From Desulfobacteraceae bacterium (GTDB taxonomy: Bacteria; Desulfobacterota; Desulfobacteria; Desulfobacterales; JAABSP01), in NCBI GenBank assembly GCA_011390345.1, contig JAABSP010000043.1:1-48884 (forward strand): 48,884 bases of DNA. The letters are read 5' to 3'. Shown one piece after another: positions 15,998-24,844 of the stretch. Under the pieces are notes generated by a model. That model saw only the letters and a list, made by a program, of their open reading frames with translations. It was not told where the DNA came from and searched no databases. A program made the position numbers and the translations under genes. Position 1 is the first letter of the stretch. Every line of letters begins with the position of its first letter.

Positions 15998-16717
15998 TCA
16001 GGAGACGGCCGAATCCGTCAGCAGCTTCCCCTGTTCCGCAAGATCCGTAAGCCCCAGCCGGTCCAGCAGCCGGATCTGGGGCCCATCGACTTGGATCAGC
16101 CCTTCTCCGGACATCTTCCCGAAGATCCGGGAGAGGGTCTCCGGAACGGTCCCTAAAAGGTTGGCCAGCTCCCGCTTGGAGATGTTGAGCCGCACTGCTC
16201 CCTTATCCATCTCCTCTTTATCGGAGCTTTGGTCCAGGTAGAGAAGATAGGCCGCAAGCCTCCCCGGAACCTCCTTCAGGGTCAGGTTTTCGATCTGAAC
16301 CGTAAACTGGCGCAGGCGCATGGAGAGGACCCCGAGCATGTTGAGGGCAAGTGGCGGGTTCTTTTCGATGAGTTGCACGAACGCGGCGCGGGGCAGAAAG
16401 AGAAGCCTGCTTTTGACCAGGGTCTGGGCCCCTGCCGGATAGGACTTTCCGATGAAGACGGGAACTTCGCCAAAGGGCTCGCCGGGGCCGAAGATGTGCA
16501 GGATCTGCTCCCGTCCTTCAGCAGATACCTTGAATATCTTCACTCTTCCCGAGGCGACCACATAAAAGCCCCTGGCCTCTTCCCCTTCAAAGAAGACCAT
16601 CTCCCGCTTTACATAATCCCGGCCCACCGCGATCTCCCCGATCTTTTCCAGTTGATCTTCGGGAAGACCCCCGAAAAGCGGTGTTCCGGAAAGGATGTCA
16701 ACGGCCGCTACTTTCAT
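15998..16717 (-). CDS. Crp/Fnr-family transcriptional regulator
   Basis: A 239-residue regulator. The N-terminal effector domain (residues 8-125; LFGGLPEDQLEKIGEIAVGRD, FGPGEPFGEVPVF) is followed by a dimer helix and a C-terminal Crp-type helix-turn-helix (LNISKRELANLLGTVPETLS, where ETLSR is the DNA-recognition part). It has no N-terminal cysteine cluster of the FNR type, so it is not an oxygen-sensing 4Fe-4S protein. In related anaerobes such proteins respond to nitric oxide or redox state. It begins directly after the stop of the UroD/MetE-like gene and may control the cytochrome genes upstream. Confidence 0.88.
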   Translation of the reverse strand: MKVAAVDILSGTPLFGGLPEDQLEKIGEIAVGRDYVKREMVFFEGEEARGFYVVASGRVKIFKVSAEGREQILHIFGPGEPFGEVPVFIGKSYPAGAQTLVKSRLLFLPRAAFVQLIEKNPPLALNMLGVLSMRLRQFTVQIENLTLKEVPGRLAAYLLYLDQSSDKEEMDKGAVRLNISKRELANLLGTVPETLSRIFGKMSGEGLIQVDGPQIRLLDRLGLTDLAEQGKLLTDSAVS

Positions 16718-17743
16718 TTACTCGATCCCGTAGCGGGATCTGAGCCGGCCTGAAAGCTTTCTCAATCTTTTAAAGGCCGCCTCCACGGTCTTCTCCCCGT
16801 CCTTGTTGACGAGGCAGCAGGTGGCCGGAGAGAGGAGACTCTGGGAGAGTAGAAGATCCATCGGAACTCCCCTTTTTTCAAGATCGGCCCATAAGCTGAC
16901 CAGCCCCCTTTCCAAAGAATCGACATCGCTCAGGCCAAAGGGCTCGGCATTGGTGGGAACGATTCCCCAGACGAGTACCGCGCCCTTTTCCAGAAAGGCT
17001 CTGATCGCGCCGTGGTTGGAGACAAAGATCTCGCCGTTGGAGAAGACGTCCAGAGAGAGGATATCCAGATCCAGCCCCAGCAGAAAGCTCCAGTCCGGAT
17101 TTCCGCAGAGGTGAATCCCCCGGGGCCGGTCGATAAGGGAGAGGAAGGTATCGAGATCGGCCTTTGCCGTCATGTCGTTGTAGCCGGACATGGCGCTGAA
17201 GACATACTGCAGCCCCGGCTCGTCAATGAACATGAACGCGTTTTCGTTCATCCTCTTGAGCTTCTGGAGCTGGATGTTGATCCGGCCCGCCATGAACTCC
17301 AGCATAAAGGGCCGCACCGTGTCGTTGAAGAGGATGGGCCGCTCCTCCTCGTCCAGCACATTGAAGCCGAAGCTGACGGGCCCCTCCAACTGCCCCCGGA
17401 TCGCGGGCCGGTCTTTTAAATCCATCCCCAAAAACCGGTGGTAAACCTCGGAATATTCCGGGCTGATGTCGAGATACTCGGGCTCGGCCATCCGGTTCAT
17501 GGCCTCTTCCAGCTCCAGCGCGAACTTGTCGGTGGAGAAGCGCAGGTTCCGGTTCTCCATGTCTAAAATGATTCCCGGAAAGTGCTCGGCCGCCTGGACG
17601 TACATGTCCTCGTAATAGCTCAGCAGCGGGAGCTGGGGCCAGAAGGGGATGTCCAGCGAAAGCGCGGAATCCAGAGCCCTTTCCGCATCCTTGTGGGGCA
17701 TGACGGCCATGGCCGTGGTCAGCAGATTTCCGGGGATCGGCAT
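16718..17743 (-). CDS. UroD/MetE-superfamily protein, possible corrinoid or zinc methyltransferase
   Basis: A 341-residue TIM-barrel protein of the uroporphyrinogen decarboxylase/cobalamin-independent methionine synthase superfamily. Visible landmarks are FIDEPGLQ (about residue 175), GIHLCGNPDWS (H-x-C, first zinc ligands of MetE-type enzymes) and SPATCCLVN near the C-terminus, in the place of the last zinc cysteine. These suggest a methyl transfer role rather than haem synthesis. The substrate is unknown. The gene abuts the Crp/Fnr regulator with no spacer and lies 53 bases downstream of the octahaem cytochrome, so all four minus-strand genes may be co-transcribed. AGGA lies 8 bases before the ATG. 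Confidence 0.75.
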   Translation of the reverse strand: MPIPGNLLTTAMAVMPHKDAERALDSALSLDIPFWPQLPLLSYYEDMYVQAAEHFPGIILDMENRNLRFSTDKFALELEEAMNRMAEPEYLDISPEYSEVYHRFLGMDLKDRPAIRGQLEGPVSFGFNVLDEEERPILFNDTVRPFMLEFMAGRINIQLQKLKRMNENAFMFIDEPGLQYVFSAMSGYNDMTAKADLDTFLSLIDRPRGIHLCGNPDWSFLLGLDLDILSLDVFSNGEIFVSNHGAIRAFLEKGAVLVWGIVPTNAEPFGLSDVDSLERGLVSLWADLEKRGVPMDLLLSQSLLSPATCCLVNKDGEKTVEAAFKRLRKLSGRLRSRYGIE

Positions 17744-17796
17744 CGGTTTTTCCTATTCTGTTTCTGTTCTTTTCCTGTTCCTGTCTTATTCAGGTC

Positions 17797-19203
17797 TTAT
17801 TCAGGGGTTTTTCCGAAGATGACTTCCGGCCTGGTGGTGTCCCCGGTGGCATTGGGGAAGTCCGGATACTTGTAAGCCTTCTCGTTTTTCTCGATCAGCT
17901 TCCGGGCCTCTTCCATATACTGGTTGTACCGGTTCTTGCACTCGTAGAAGCCGTGCCACCAGGCATAGTCCGGGGCCATCATGGCTGCACCCATCCGGGC
18001 CCGACGGCCCTCATGGTGCCACAGCTCGTAGAACTCGACCTCCAGGTGCTCGTCAAAGAATCTGGTGTTGTCCAGCAGATTCTTGTTGTAGAGGTCGTCG
18101 AGCATCTTCTTGGCCGGCTTGTAATAGACCTCGTTGTACTCCTCGATCACCCGATCCTGTTTGTCGAAATGGCCGTCCACCCAGGTCTTTCCGTGGCACT
18201 GCTTGCAGACCTCCTTCATCTTGGCCCGCTCGTTCTTCCAGTTGGTCTTTGCCGGGAATGGCTTGAAATCCTGGGGCCGGACCGTCAGCGGGGCCTGAAG
18301 CTCCCAGGCGAGGCGCTCGGTCACGTCGTGGGAGGTGAGGACTTTCCCGGTTCCGGACATGTGACAGGAGGCACAGGTGGGGCCCCGAAAGTCGACTCCC
18401 GCGCTCCAGGTTCCTGGGGCTGCAGTCCAGTTGTACTCGTCACCGAACGCGGTGTAGATGTCGCCGTGCTTCGACTCCATATAGATCTCGATCTGGGGAT
18501 GGTCCGGGCCAAGATGGCACTGGCCGCAGGCTTCGGGCTTTCGAGCCTCCATCAAGGAGAAGCGGTGGCGGGTGTGGCAGCTCGTGCAGCTCCCCTTGCT
18601 GCCGTCGAGGTTGATCCGCCCCACGCCGACGTTGGGCCATGTGTCCGGGTCGAGCTGGCCGTCCTTCATCTTCAGCACCGTGCCGTGGCAGTAGTAGCAG
18701 CCCGAGGCCCGCTCCAAATCGCTGTTCATGCCGTCATTGAGCCACGGGTCGATCTTCCAGATGATCTCCATGGTGTTGGCGTGCTTGCTGACGCTGTACT
18801 GCTTGGCCTCGTCCGGATGACACCGTGAGCAGTCTTTGGGGGTCACGACGCCGGAGATGGGAACCTTGTAGAAATCCTTGTCCCCGTATTTCCGGGTGTA
18901 CTCGTCATAATACTTGAAATGCTCCTTGTCCACATCCGGGTCCGTCTCGTCGGCCTTGTGGCAGTCATAGCAGGTGATGTTGGCGTTTGCATGGCGGCTG
19001 GCGGCCCAGTCCGCAAAGATGCCGGGATGTTCGGCCTTGTGGCATTCGATGCAGATGGACGCCTCCCGGGGCATGCTCCGTTCGATCCGGAACTCTTTGT
19101 CCTTGGGCATGTTCTGCCCTTGTGACTGGCTCAGTGCATTGGTGCAGACCAACAGCAGAATGGTGCATGAAACCGCGCATGCGGCCTTCCAGATTCGTTT
19201 CAT
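17797..19203 (-). CDS. octahaem HAO-like cytochrome c
   Basis: A secreted 468-residue multihaem cytochrome of the hydroxylamine oxidoreductase family. The signal peptide is followed by eight CxxCH motifs (CIECH, CYDCH, CSRCH, CYYCH, CTSCH, CGQCH, CASCH, CKQCH; about residues 51-337), and the DYAWWHGFYE stretch near residue 413 is typical of the family. CYYCH is the fourth motif, the position of the P460 active haem in HAO. Without the HAO tyrosine cross-link, relatives reduce nitrite or hydroxylamine to ammonia. That residue cannot be assigned by eye. ATG 19203 is preferred over GTG 19206 because AAGGAGG is then 6 bases away. Placed after a tetrahaem quinol dehydrogenase, it probably acts as a periplasmic reductase, but the direction is unproved. 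Confidence 0.88.
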   Translation of the reverse strand: MKRIWKAACAVSCTILLLVCTNALSQSQGQNMPKDKEFRIERSMPREASICIECHKAEHPGIFADWAASRHANANITCYDCHKADETDPDVDKEHFKYYDEYTRKYGDKDFYKVPISGVVTPKDCSRCHPDEAKQYSVSKHANTMEIIWKIDPWLNDGMNSDLERASGCYYCHGTVLKMKDGQLDPDTWPNVGVGRINLDGSKGSCTSCHTRHRFSLMEARKPEACGQCHLGPDHPQIEIYMESKHGDIYTAFGDEYNWTAAPGTWSAGVDFRGPTCASCHMSGTGKVLTSHDVTERLAWELQAPLTVRPQDFKPFPAKTNWKNERAKMKEVCKQCHGKTWVDGHFDKQDRVIEEYNEVYYKPAKKMLDDLYNKNLLDNTRFFDEHLEVEFYELWHHEGRRARMGAAMMAPDYAWWHGFYECKNRYNQYMEEARKLIEKNEKAYKYPDFPNATGDTTRPEVIFGKTPE

Positions 19204-19233
19204 CACAGGCCTCCTTATTTTTCGCGTTGCCGG

Positions 19234-19788
19234 TTATATTCCCAGGCCCCGATAGGGCTCTTTGGACTGGATGTAGTCGTACTGCTCCCGGGGAACATGG
19301 ACCAGGTTCCGGTGGCAGTCCACGCACTTCTTCTCATAGCCTGGCCGGGCATAGACCACGGAGCGGTGCGCGAGCATTGCCCCCCGCTTGTAGGGCATGT
19401 AGAGGATGTTCAGGTGGCACTTCTGGCACTGGTCGTTCTTGATCGAGGCATAGGCCTTTTTTCGGTTCTTCTCCCGATCGTACTCTTCCATGGTGAAGTG
19501 CGCGATGACATCCTTGATGCCGTGCATGGTCTTGGCGTAGAAGAAGTTGAAGGTATCGTGGGGCGCGGGCAGATGGCAGTCCATGCAGTCGGCAACGAAC
19601 CCGTGGCTGTTGTTGGTGTGGGAGGAGGTCTTCCAGGTGTTGTACGCGAACTCGATCTCGTGGCAGGATGCGCAGAATTGGGGGGTGGAGGTGCGGACCA
19701 TTGTGTAATAGGTGAGGCTGAAGAGGGGAAACGCGACCAGAAGGCCGAGAACGATGAAGATCAGGGGTTTCAGATAGCGTCGCTGCAT
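19234..19788 (-). CDS. NapC/NrfH-type tetrahaem membrane cytochrome c
   Basis: A 184-residue quinol dehydrogenase with one N-terminal membrane anchor (LIFIVLGLLVAFPLFSL) and four haem motifs: CASCH (39-43), CMDCH (68-72), CQKCH (121-125) and CVDCH (155-159). Proteins of this family take electrons from menaquinol and hand them to a periplasmic partner, here surely the octahaem cytochrome encoded 30 bases downstream. The pair has the layout of the HaoC/HaoA modules of Campylobacterota, from memory. AAGGAGG stands 6 bases before the ATG. Confidence 0.92.
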   Translation of the reverse strand: MQRRYLKPLIFIVLGLLVAFPLFSLTYYTMVRTSTPQFCASCHEIEFAYNTWKTSSHTNNSHGFVADCMDCHLPAPHDTFNFFYAKTMHGIKDVIAHFTMEEYDREKNRKKAYASIKNDQCQKCHLNILYMPYKRGAMLAHRSVVYARPGYEKKCVDCHRNLVHVPREQYDYIQSKEPYRGLGI

Positions 19789-19870
19789 GAGAAGCCTCCT
19801 TGGTTGCCGGTAGTTACGCAGAGTCCGGGAAAGGTTCCCGGGGCTTAAGGAATATCGGACCTTTTGCGTT

Positions 19871-19888
19871 GATCAGGGCATGGTGATC
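19871..19888. promoter_or_regulatory. inverted repeat, possible operator of the cytochrome operon
   Basis: GATCA (19871-19875) and TGATC (19884-19888) form a symmetric element with an 8-base spacer, just downstream of the predicted transcription start of the cytochrome operon. It does not match the FNR box spacing. A link to the neighbouring Crp/Fnr protein is a guess. Confidence 0.25.
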
Positions 19889-19905
19889 CTCTTTGAACTG
19901 TTTTT

Positions 19906-19935
19906 ATTGTAGAAAAAAACGACGCTACCGGTCAA
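19906..19935 (-). promoter_or_regulatory. sigma70-type promoter of the cytochrome operon
   Basis: On the minus strand: TTGACC (19935-19930, 5/6), an 18-base spacer containing seven T, and TACAAT (19911-19906, 5/6). The leader to the NapC-type gene is about 110 bases. It lies between the che operon end and the cytochrome genes. Confidence 0.55.
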
Positions 19936-19970
19936 GGGAAATTTATTGTAACTAAAAATATCAGAAACTT

Positions 19971-20369
19971 TTATTCGATCAGTCCCAGAGCCCGGACCTC
20001 CTTGAGCAGCTTATCCTTGTCGATGGGTTTGACCAGATAGGCGGTCGCGCCGCCGTCGTAAAATGCCCGGACCACCGATTTCGGGTCATCCAGGGCCGAG
20101 ACCATGATGGCCTTGACCTCCTTTTCGGCCGGAACACCGAGCTTCTTTTCGATCTTCCGGATTTCGGAAAGAGATTCCTGCCCATCCACATTGGGCATCA
20201 TGATGTCCATACAGATCAGATCATAGGGGGCCCCGTCCTGCCAGGCCATTTCAAAGGCCTGAATCGCCTCTTTTCCGTCCACCACGATGTCGCAGTCTCC
20301 GTAGGGGGAGAGAAGATCCTTCAGGATCCGGCGGGAAATAAAATCATCTTCTACGATCAATGTCTTCAT
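19971..20369 (-). CDS. CheY-like single-domain response regulator
   Basis: A 132-residue receiver domain without output domain. The acidic pocket EDD (residues 7-9), the phospho-acceptor Asp55 (CMDIMMP), Ser in MVSALDD and Lys in YLVKPID are all present. ATG 20369 is used because AGGAG lies 7 bases upstream. An in-frame extension to 20471 would overlap the histidine kinase. It is the last gene of the chemosensory operon and directly follows the hybrid kinase. It could be the CheY of this pathway or the output of the hybrid kinase. No other CheY is in the window. Confidence 0.9.
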   Translation of the reverse strand: MKTLIVEDDFISRRILKDLLSPYGDCDIVVDGKEAIQAFEMAWQDGAPYDLICMDIMMPNVDGQESLSEIRKIEKKLGVPAEKEVKAIMVSALDDPKSVVRAFYDGGATAYLVKPIDKDKLLKEVRALGLIE

Positions 20370-20383
20370 GATGGCTTCTCCTT

Positions 20384-22375
20384 TTATCGATGATTGTCCG
20401 ATTCCGATCTGTTCTTTCCGGCCTCTTCCGGGGAAAAGGAGGCGCTGAGGCGCTCTAACAGAATCCGGCACTGCTGGGTATCTCCCTTGCGCAGGGCAAG
20501 AAGGAATCGGAAAGCTGTCTTTGCGGTCTCCTCTGCTCCGGTCTCTTCTGCAGCGGCCTTCAGGGTCTGTGCATGGGATTCTGCTGCGCTCGCTTCGTTA
20601 TTTTGGAGCGCTTCCGCCATTCCCGCCAGATGTCGTGAAAGATCGGGGTCAGGGTGCGTCCAGGGAAGAGCCGGTGCTTTCATTTCCGGATGTTGAGGCC
20701 GGGATTCCTCTTGGGACATCTTGGATTCCGTTGATGCATTCGGTACATCTTTGGGTTCATGGAGAAATGCCCTCAGATAGTTGAGAAATTGGTCTCTGCC
20801 AACGGGCTTTGCAAGATATCCCTGCATTCCCGCGGCTCGGCAGCGCTGCCGGTCCTCCTTGAAAGCATGGGCTGTCAAAGCGATAATCGGGATTTTTCTG
20901 GCCTTGTCCGAGAGCCGCCGGATCTTTTTGGCTGCTTCGATTCCATTCAATGTCGGCATTCGCAGATCCATCAGCACCAGATCAAAATGGCTCTCTTCCA
21001 TGGCCTGAACAGCGGCCGGGCCATCGGAGACAGCGGTGACCTGGTATCCGCCGTGCCGGAGATAGTGGGTAAAAACCCGCTGGTTGAGGGAATCATCCTC
21101 GGCCAGCAGCACCCGGATCTGCTGATTCAGAGAAGGGGAGGGGATCGTCGGTTCCTGTTCCGGGGATTCTTTTGCAACCGGTTTCTGAGCCTTTTTAAAG
21201 GGGATGCGGAAATGGAATGTGCTTCCCTTTTCGATCCGGCTCTCTACCCAGATCTCTCCGCCCATCATCTCCACCAGTTTTCTACAGATGTTCAGGCCGA
21301 GACCGGCCCCGCCGTGGCTCCGGGTGATTGAGCTGTCAGCCTGGACAAAAGAATCGAAGATGATATGGAGCTTCTCCGGGGGAATGCCGATGCCCGTATC
21401 TTTTACGGAAAAATGGAGCTGGATATGCTCGGCCCACTGCTCTTCGGATACAGCCTGAAGCCGGATTTCTCCCATCGGGGTGAACTTGACCGCATTGCGC
21501 ACCAGATTGACGAGAATCTGGCGAAGCCTTCCCGGATCACCCATCAGCTTTTGGGGAATCTCTTCCGCGATCTCCCAGCCGATCTCGAGCCCCTTCTCCT
21601 GGGCTCTCAGCTTCATGGGAACCATCACCGAACGGATCACGGCCTCCAGGTCAAAGGGCGTGGTCTCTATGGTCATCTTTCCGGCCTCGATCCTGGAAAA
21701 ATCGAGGATGTCGTTGAGCAGATGGAGAAGGGTATCTGCGGAATGGCGAACCAGGGTCATATACTCCTGCTGCATCTCATCCAGCCGGGTGTCGGACAGC
21801 AGGTCGAGAATACCGATGATCCCGTTCATGGGGGTCCGGATCTCATGGCTCATGTTGGCCAGAAATTCGCTTTTGGCCCGGTTGGCAGACTGCGCGTTTC
21901 TGGCCAGTTGATTCGCGCAGGCGATGGAATTCTTCAGCTTCTGGTTGGCCTCCTCATACTGGCGCGTTCGCTCATCCACCCTTCTTTCCAGGTAGGAATT
22001 GAGTTCCTGAAATGCGTTTTCCGCCTCCCTCTGCCGGGTGATGTCTTTGGCAAAGACCGCCACCCGGTCCACCCGGCCGTCCGGCTCCCGGATCGGAAAG
22101 ATATGATTGTCGTAATACCGGCCATTGTTCTGATCCTTGAAGCGGACCGGCAGAGCGGTTTCGAAGGACTCCCATACATATCGCTTTCTCCGCTTTGCTG
22201 TCGATTCCGGTAGATGATCATAGATACTCTTGCCGATGAGGGTCTCCCTCGACTTACCGATCTGTTCAGCCGCAATCTCATTGATGGCAAGAACCCTTCC
22301 CTCGGTATCCAGAAGGATAGCGACCTCCGGGAAAGCATTCAGGAGCGCCTGTTCGTTTTTAGAAAGTTCTCTCAT
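20384..22375 (-). CDS. hybrid histidine kinase: PAS, HisKA, HATPase, receiver and degenerate Hpt
   Basis: A soluble 663-residue kinase without membrane segments. Order: PAS domain (about 8-118), coiled coil (120-165), HisKA with phospho-His177 (NMSHEIRTPMNG), HATPase with N-box LVRNAVKFTP and G1 DTGIGIP, G2 GGAGLGL, then a receiver with Asp470 (LVLMDLRMP). The C-terminal 75 residues resemble an Hpt domain (AQTLKAAAEETGAEE, about 602-616) but Gln603 stands where the phospho-histidine should be. His601 is two residues off. It sits between cheB and a CheY-like gene, so it may receive input from, or feed, the chemosensory pathway. Confidence 0.9.
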   Translation of the reverse strand: MRELSKNEQALLNAFPEVAILLDTEGRVLAINEIAAEQIGKSRETLIGKSIYDHLPESTAKRRKRYVWESFETALPVRFKDQNNGRYYDNHIFPIREPDGRVDRVAVFAKDITRQREAENAFQELNSYLERRVDERTRQYEEANQKLKNSIACANQLARNAQSANRAKSEFLANMSHEIRTPMNGIIGILDLLSDTRLDEMQQEYMTLVRHSADTLLHLLNDILDFSRIEAGKMTIETTPFDLEAVIRSVMVPMKLRAQEKGLEIGWEIAEEIPQKLMGDPGRLRQILVNLVRNAVKFTPMGEIRLQAVSEEQWAEHIQLHFSVKDTGIGIPPEKLHIIFDSFVQADSSITRSHGGAGLGLNICRKLVEMMGGEIWVESRIEKGSTFHFRIPFKKAQKPVAKESPEQEPTIPSPSLNQQIRVLLAEDDSLNQRVFTHYLRHGGYQVTAVSDGPAAVQAMEESHFDLVLMDLRMPTLNGIEAAKKIRRLSDKARKIPIIALTAHAFKEDRQRCRAAGMQGYLAKPVGRDQFLNYLRAFLHEPKDVPNASTESKMSQEESRPQHPEMKAPALPWTHPDPDLSRHLAGMAEALQNNEASAAESHAQTLKAAAEETGAEETAKTAFRFLLALRKGDTQQCRILLERLSASFSPEEAGKNRSESDNHR

Positions 22376-22385
22376 CCTATCTGTC

Positions 22386-23456
22386 TCAACTGCAGACCCG
22401 AATTACCATTGAAGCGATATTCCCCAAGGGAAGCACCTTTTCGGTCGCCCCCAGCTTGATGGCCTCGTTGGGCATGCCAAAGACCACGGAAGTCGCCTCA
22501 TCCTGTGCAATGGTGAACGCCCCTACATCCTTCATCTCCCGCATTCCCTTCGCGCCGTCATCCCCCATGCCGGTCATGATCACCCCCACGGCATTGGGCC
22601 CCGCATACCGGGCCCCGGAACGGAAAAGGACATCCACAGAGGGCCGGTGGCGGCAGACCAGGGGGCCATCCCGCACTTCCACATAATACCGGGTTCCGCT
22701 CCGTTTTAAAAGGGTATGCCGGTTCCCCGGCGCGATCAATGCCCGGCCCCGGATCACCGTGTCGTTGTTCTCGGCCTCCTTGACCGATACCCGGCAGAGG
22801 GTGTCGAGCCGCTTGGCAAAGGCCGCGGTGAACTGTTCAGGCATGTGCTGGACGATGACTATGCCGGGCGCATCCATCGGCATCCCCTCCAGAAAGATCC
22901 GCAGGGCCTCGGTGCCGCCGGTGGAGGCCCCCGCCAGCACCACCTTTTCCGTGGTGTGGAACATTGTCCGGCCCGTGGGTTTGGGGATGACGGCATCCGC
23001 TGTCAGCTTCGGGTCCACGGACCGGATCTTGGGCAGGGGCCGGCGCCGGGCCATCGCGGCCGCCCGGACCGCATCGCAGATCCGCATCCGGGACTCTTCC
23101 AGAAACCGCTTGGTCCCGAGCCGCGGCTTCTCGATGATCTCGGCCGCGCCGGCCTCCAGAGCTTTCATGGCCAGATCCGAGTCCTTGGTGGTGAGGCCCG
23201 AACAGATCACCACCGGGATGGGATGCTGGGTCATGATCTTCTGTAGAAAGGTGATGCCGTCCATCCGGGGCATCTCCACATCCAGAGTGATCACGTCCGG
23301 CACTTCCTTGCGGATCTTGCCGGCCGCGATATAGGGGTCCGACGCGGTCGCCATCACCTCGATATCGGGGTCCGAATCGAGGATCTGCTTCATGGTCTGC
23401 CGGACCACCGCGGAATCATCCACCACCAGCACCCGAATCTTCTTTTTGTTGATCAC
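22386..23456 (-). CDS. cheB: chemotaxis response regulator protein-glutamate methylesterase
   Basis: A 356-residue two-domain enzyme that demethylates and deamidates receptors. The receiver domain ([16 protein letters not shown], phospho-Asp in [13 protein letters not shown]) is joined to the methylesterase domain with catalytic Ser in [10 protein letters not shown], His in VQHMPEQF and Asp in [11 protein letters not shown]. The GTG at 23456, four bases after the cheD stop, gives the standard CheB N-terminus. A longer frame to 23600 lies inside cheD. GGGGA precedes the start. It is part of the cheW-cheR-cheD-cheB block. Confidence 0.93.
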   Translation of the reverse strand: MINKKKIRVLVVDDSAVVRQTMKQILDSDPDIEVMATASDPYIAAGKIRKEVPDVITLDVEMPRMDGITFLQKIMTQHPIPVVICSGLTTKDSDLAMKALEAGAAEIIEKPRLGTKRFLEESRMRICDAVRAAAMARRRPLPKIRSVDPKLTADAVIPKPTGRTMFHTTEKVVLAGASTGGTEALRIFLEGMPMDAPGIVIVQHMPEQFTAAFAKRLDTLCRVSVKEAENNDTVIRGRALIAPGNRHTLLKRSGTRYYVEVRDGPLVCRHRPSVDVLFRSGARYAGPNAVGVIMTGMGDDGAKGMREMKDVGAFTIAQDEATSVVFGMPNEAIKLGATEKVLPLGNIASMVIRVCS

Positions 23457-23460
23457 GGCT

Positions 23461-23970
23461 TTACGATTTCCCCAGTCGCTTGAGCCATACCTCGCCGGTA
23501 TGGGGGTAAAAATAGATTTTCCGGCCATGATATCCGCCCACATCCTTTGCCGAAACCCGCATCCCCAGCTCCCCGATCCGCCGGAGCGCAGAGGCTGCAT
23601 TCAGCGAACCCACCGTGGCATAGCGGGTCGGTGGGTTGTCCCCGCCGAACATGTCAGCGCCGCCGAAGACCTTCACCTGAATCCGCGCCGGCGGGGTTTT
23701 GCTCCGGAGGATCTTTGCAGCCATAAGGGAGACCGCGCAGTCAACGTACCGAAAGGGATCTTGGCAGTCGGTCCGGCATCCCGAGGGCTCCTGGCATTCG
23801 GGCATCAGCGCATGGCAGATGGCGCCGGTCTCTCTTTGTTCATCGAACATGGTCACCGCGATGCATGAGCCGAGCACCGTGATGATGCGGGCCGGCCGAT
23901 CCCTATAGATCATGTCTCCGGCCTTGAGATAATCGGCTGGCACCCCCTGAGTGTTCCATGCGGCTCTCAT
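23461..23970 (-). CDS. cheD: chemoreceptor glutamine deamidase
   Basis: A 169-residue protein that deamidates receptor glutamines and can bind CheC-type proteins. Catalytic Cys36 (VLGSCIAVT) and His53 (ICHALMP) are present. The segment after the His carries an unusual cysteine group (C59, C65, C69, with C78 further on), not part of CheD as I know it, which may bind a metal or form disulfides. It begins one base after the cheR stop. Confidence 0.9.
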   Translation of the reverse strand: MRAAWNTQGVPADYLKAGDMIYRDRPARIITVLGSCIAVTMFDEQRETGAICHALMPECQEPSGCRTDCQDPFRYVDCAVSLMAAKILRSKTPPARIQVKVFGGADMFGGDNPPTRYATVGSLNAASALRRIGELGMRVSAKDVGGYHGRKIYFYPHTGEVWLKRLGKS

Positions 23971-23971
23971 T

Positions 23972-24844
23972 TCAGTTCCGCCGGTAGACGGTCGAAACGG
24001 TCGGGGTGAGCGGAAGGTCGAGCCCGTTCAGGGTTTCGGAGTGGCCCATGAAGATGTAGCCTCCGGGCCGGATGTGCCGGCAGATCCCCCGGATCACCCG
24101 CTGCTGCGTGGGCCGGTCAAAGTAGATGATCACATTTCGGAAAAAGACCACATCGTAACTCTCACGGATATCAAGATCCCTTTCCATCAGGTTGATCCGG
24201 CGAAAGTTTACCTTGGCCCGAAGTTCGGGAACGATCCGGACCAGCGAGGAGGTTTTGTCCTTGCTCTTCAGCAGATACCGCTTCCGCATGGGCATGGGAA
24301 CCGGCTCGATCTTCTCGTGCTCATAGATCCCGGCAACCCCTTTTTTCAGCACCTGTGTGGAGATGTCCGAGGCCATGATGGAAAAGTCGAAAGTCTGCCG
24401 GAGGATCATATAGTCGCAAAGCACCATGGCCAGGGTATAGGGCTCCTCGCCCGTGGCGCATCCCGCGCTCCAGAAGCGGACAGTGTTTCCCGAAGACCTG
24501 CGCTGCAGGATCTCCGGCAGTACGACATTGGTCAGGTGTTCAAAATGCTTCGGCTCCCGAAAGAAGTCGGTCTTGTTGGTAGTGATCGCATCGATCATGG
24601 CAAAGGTTTCGCCGGTCAGCCCCTCAGGGCTGAAGACATAATCGTAGTAGGCCTCGAAAGATTCGATCCCCAGCAGGCGCATCCGCTTCTGCAGGCGGGC
24701 CTGGAGCATGGTCTTTTTGGCCTCGGTGATGTTGATCCCCAGCTCCTTTCGGATGAACTGGCTGAACCGGTCGAAGGTCTTTGTCGTCATGGGCGATGCG
24801 GTTGACAGAAAAGCGCTGCGGGAGGGAGCCGTCATTGGCCTCAT
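23972..24844 (-). CDS. cheR: chemotaxis protein methyltransferase
   Basis: A 290-residue SAM-dependent enzyme that methylates receptor glutamates. The N-terminal helical domain (FDRFSQFIRKELGINI) is followed by the SAM-binding fold with FWSAGCATGEEPYTLA, the ASDIS acidic loop and VVFFRNVIIYFD. The ATG overlaps the cheW stop by four bases. A second in-frame ATG 18 codons later also fits the usual N-terminus. Four of the nearby receptors end in acidic-F-x-x-Y tails that could dock the beta-subdomain of this protein. Confidence 0.94.
   Translation of the reverse strand: MRPMTAPSRSAFLSTASPMTTKTFDRFSQFIRKELGINITEAKKTMLQARLQKRMRLLGIESFEAYYDYVFSPEGLTGETFAMIDAITTNKTDFFREPKHFEHLTNVVLPEILQRRSSGNTVRFWSAGCATGEEPYTLAMVLCDYMILRQTFDFSIMASDISTQVLKKGVAGIYEHEKIEPVPMPMRKRYLLKSKDKTSSLVRIVPELRAKVNFRRINLMERDLDIRESYDVVFFRNVIIYFDRPTQQRVIRGICRHIRPGGYIFMGHSETLNGLDLPLTPTVSTVYRRN

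Noticed and set aside
19871-19888. FNR or HcpR binding site before the cytochrome operon
   Set aside because: GATCA-N8-TGATC does not match TTGAT-N4-ATCAA or TTGTGA-N4-TCACAA; kept only as an unassigned inverted repeat.
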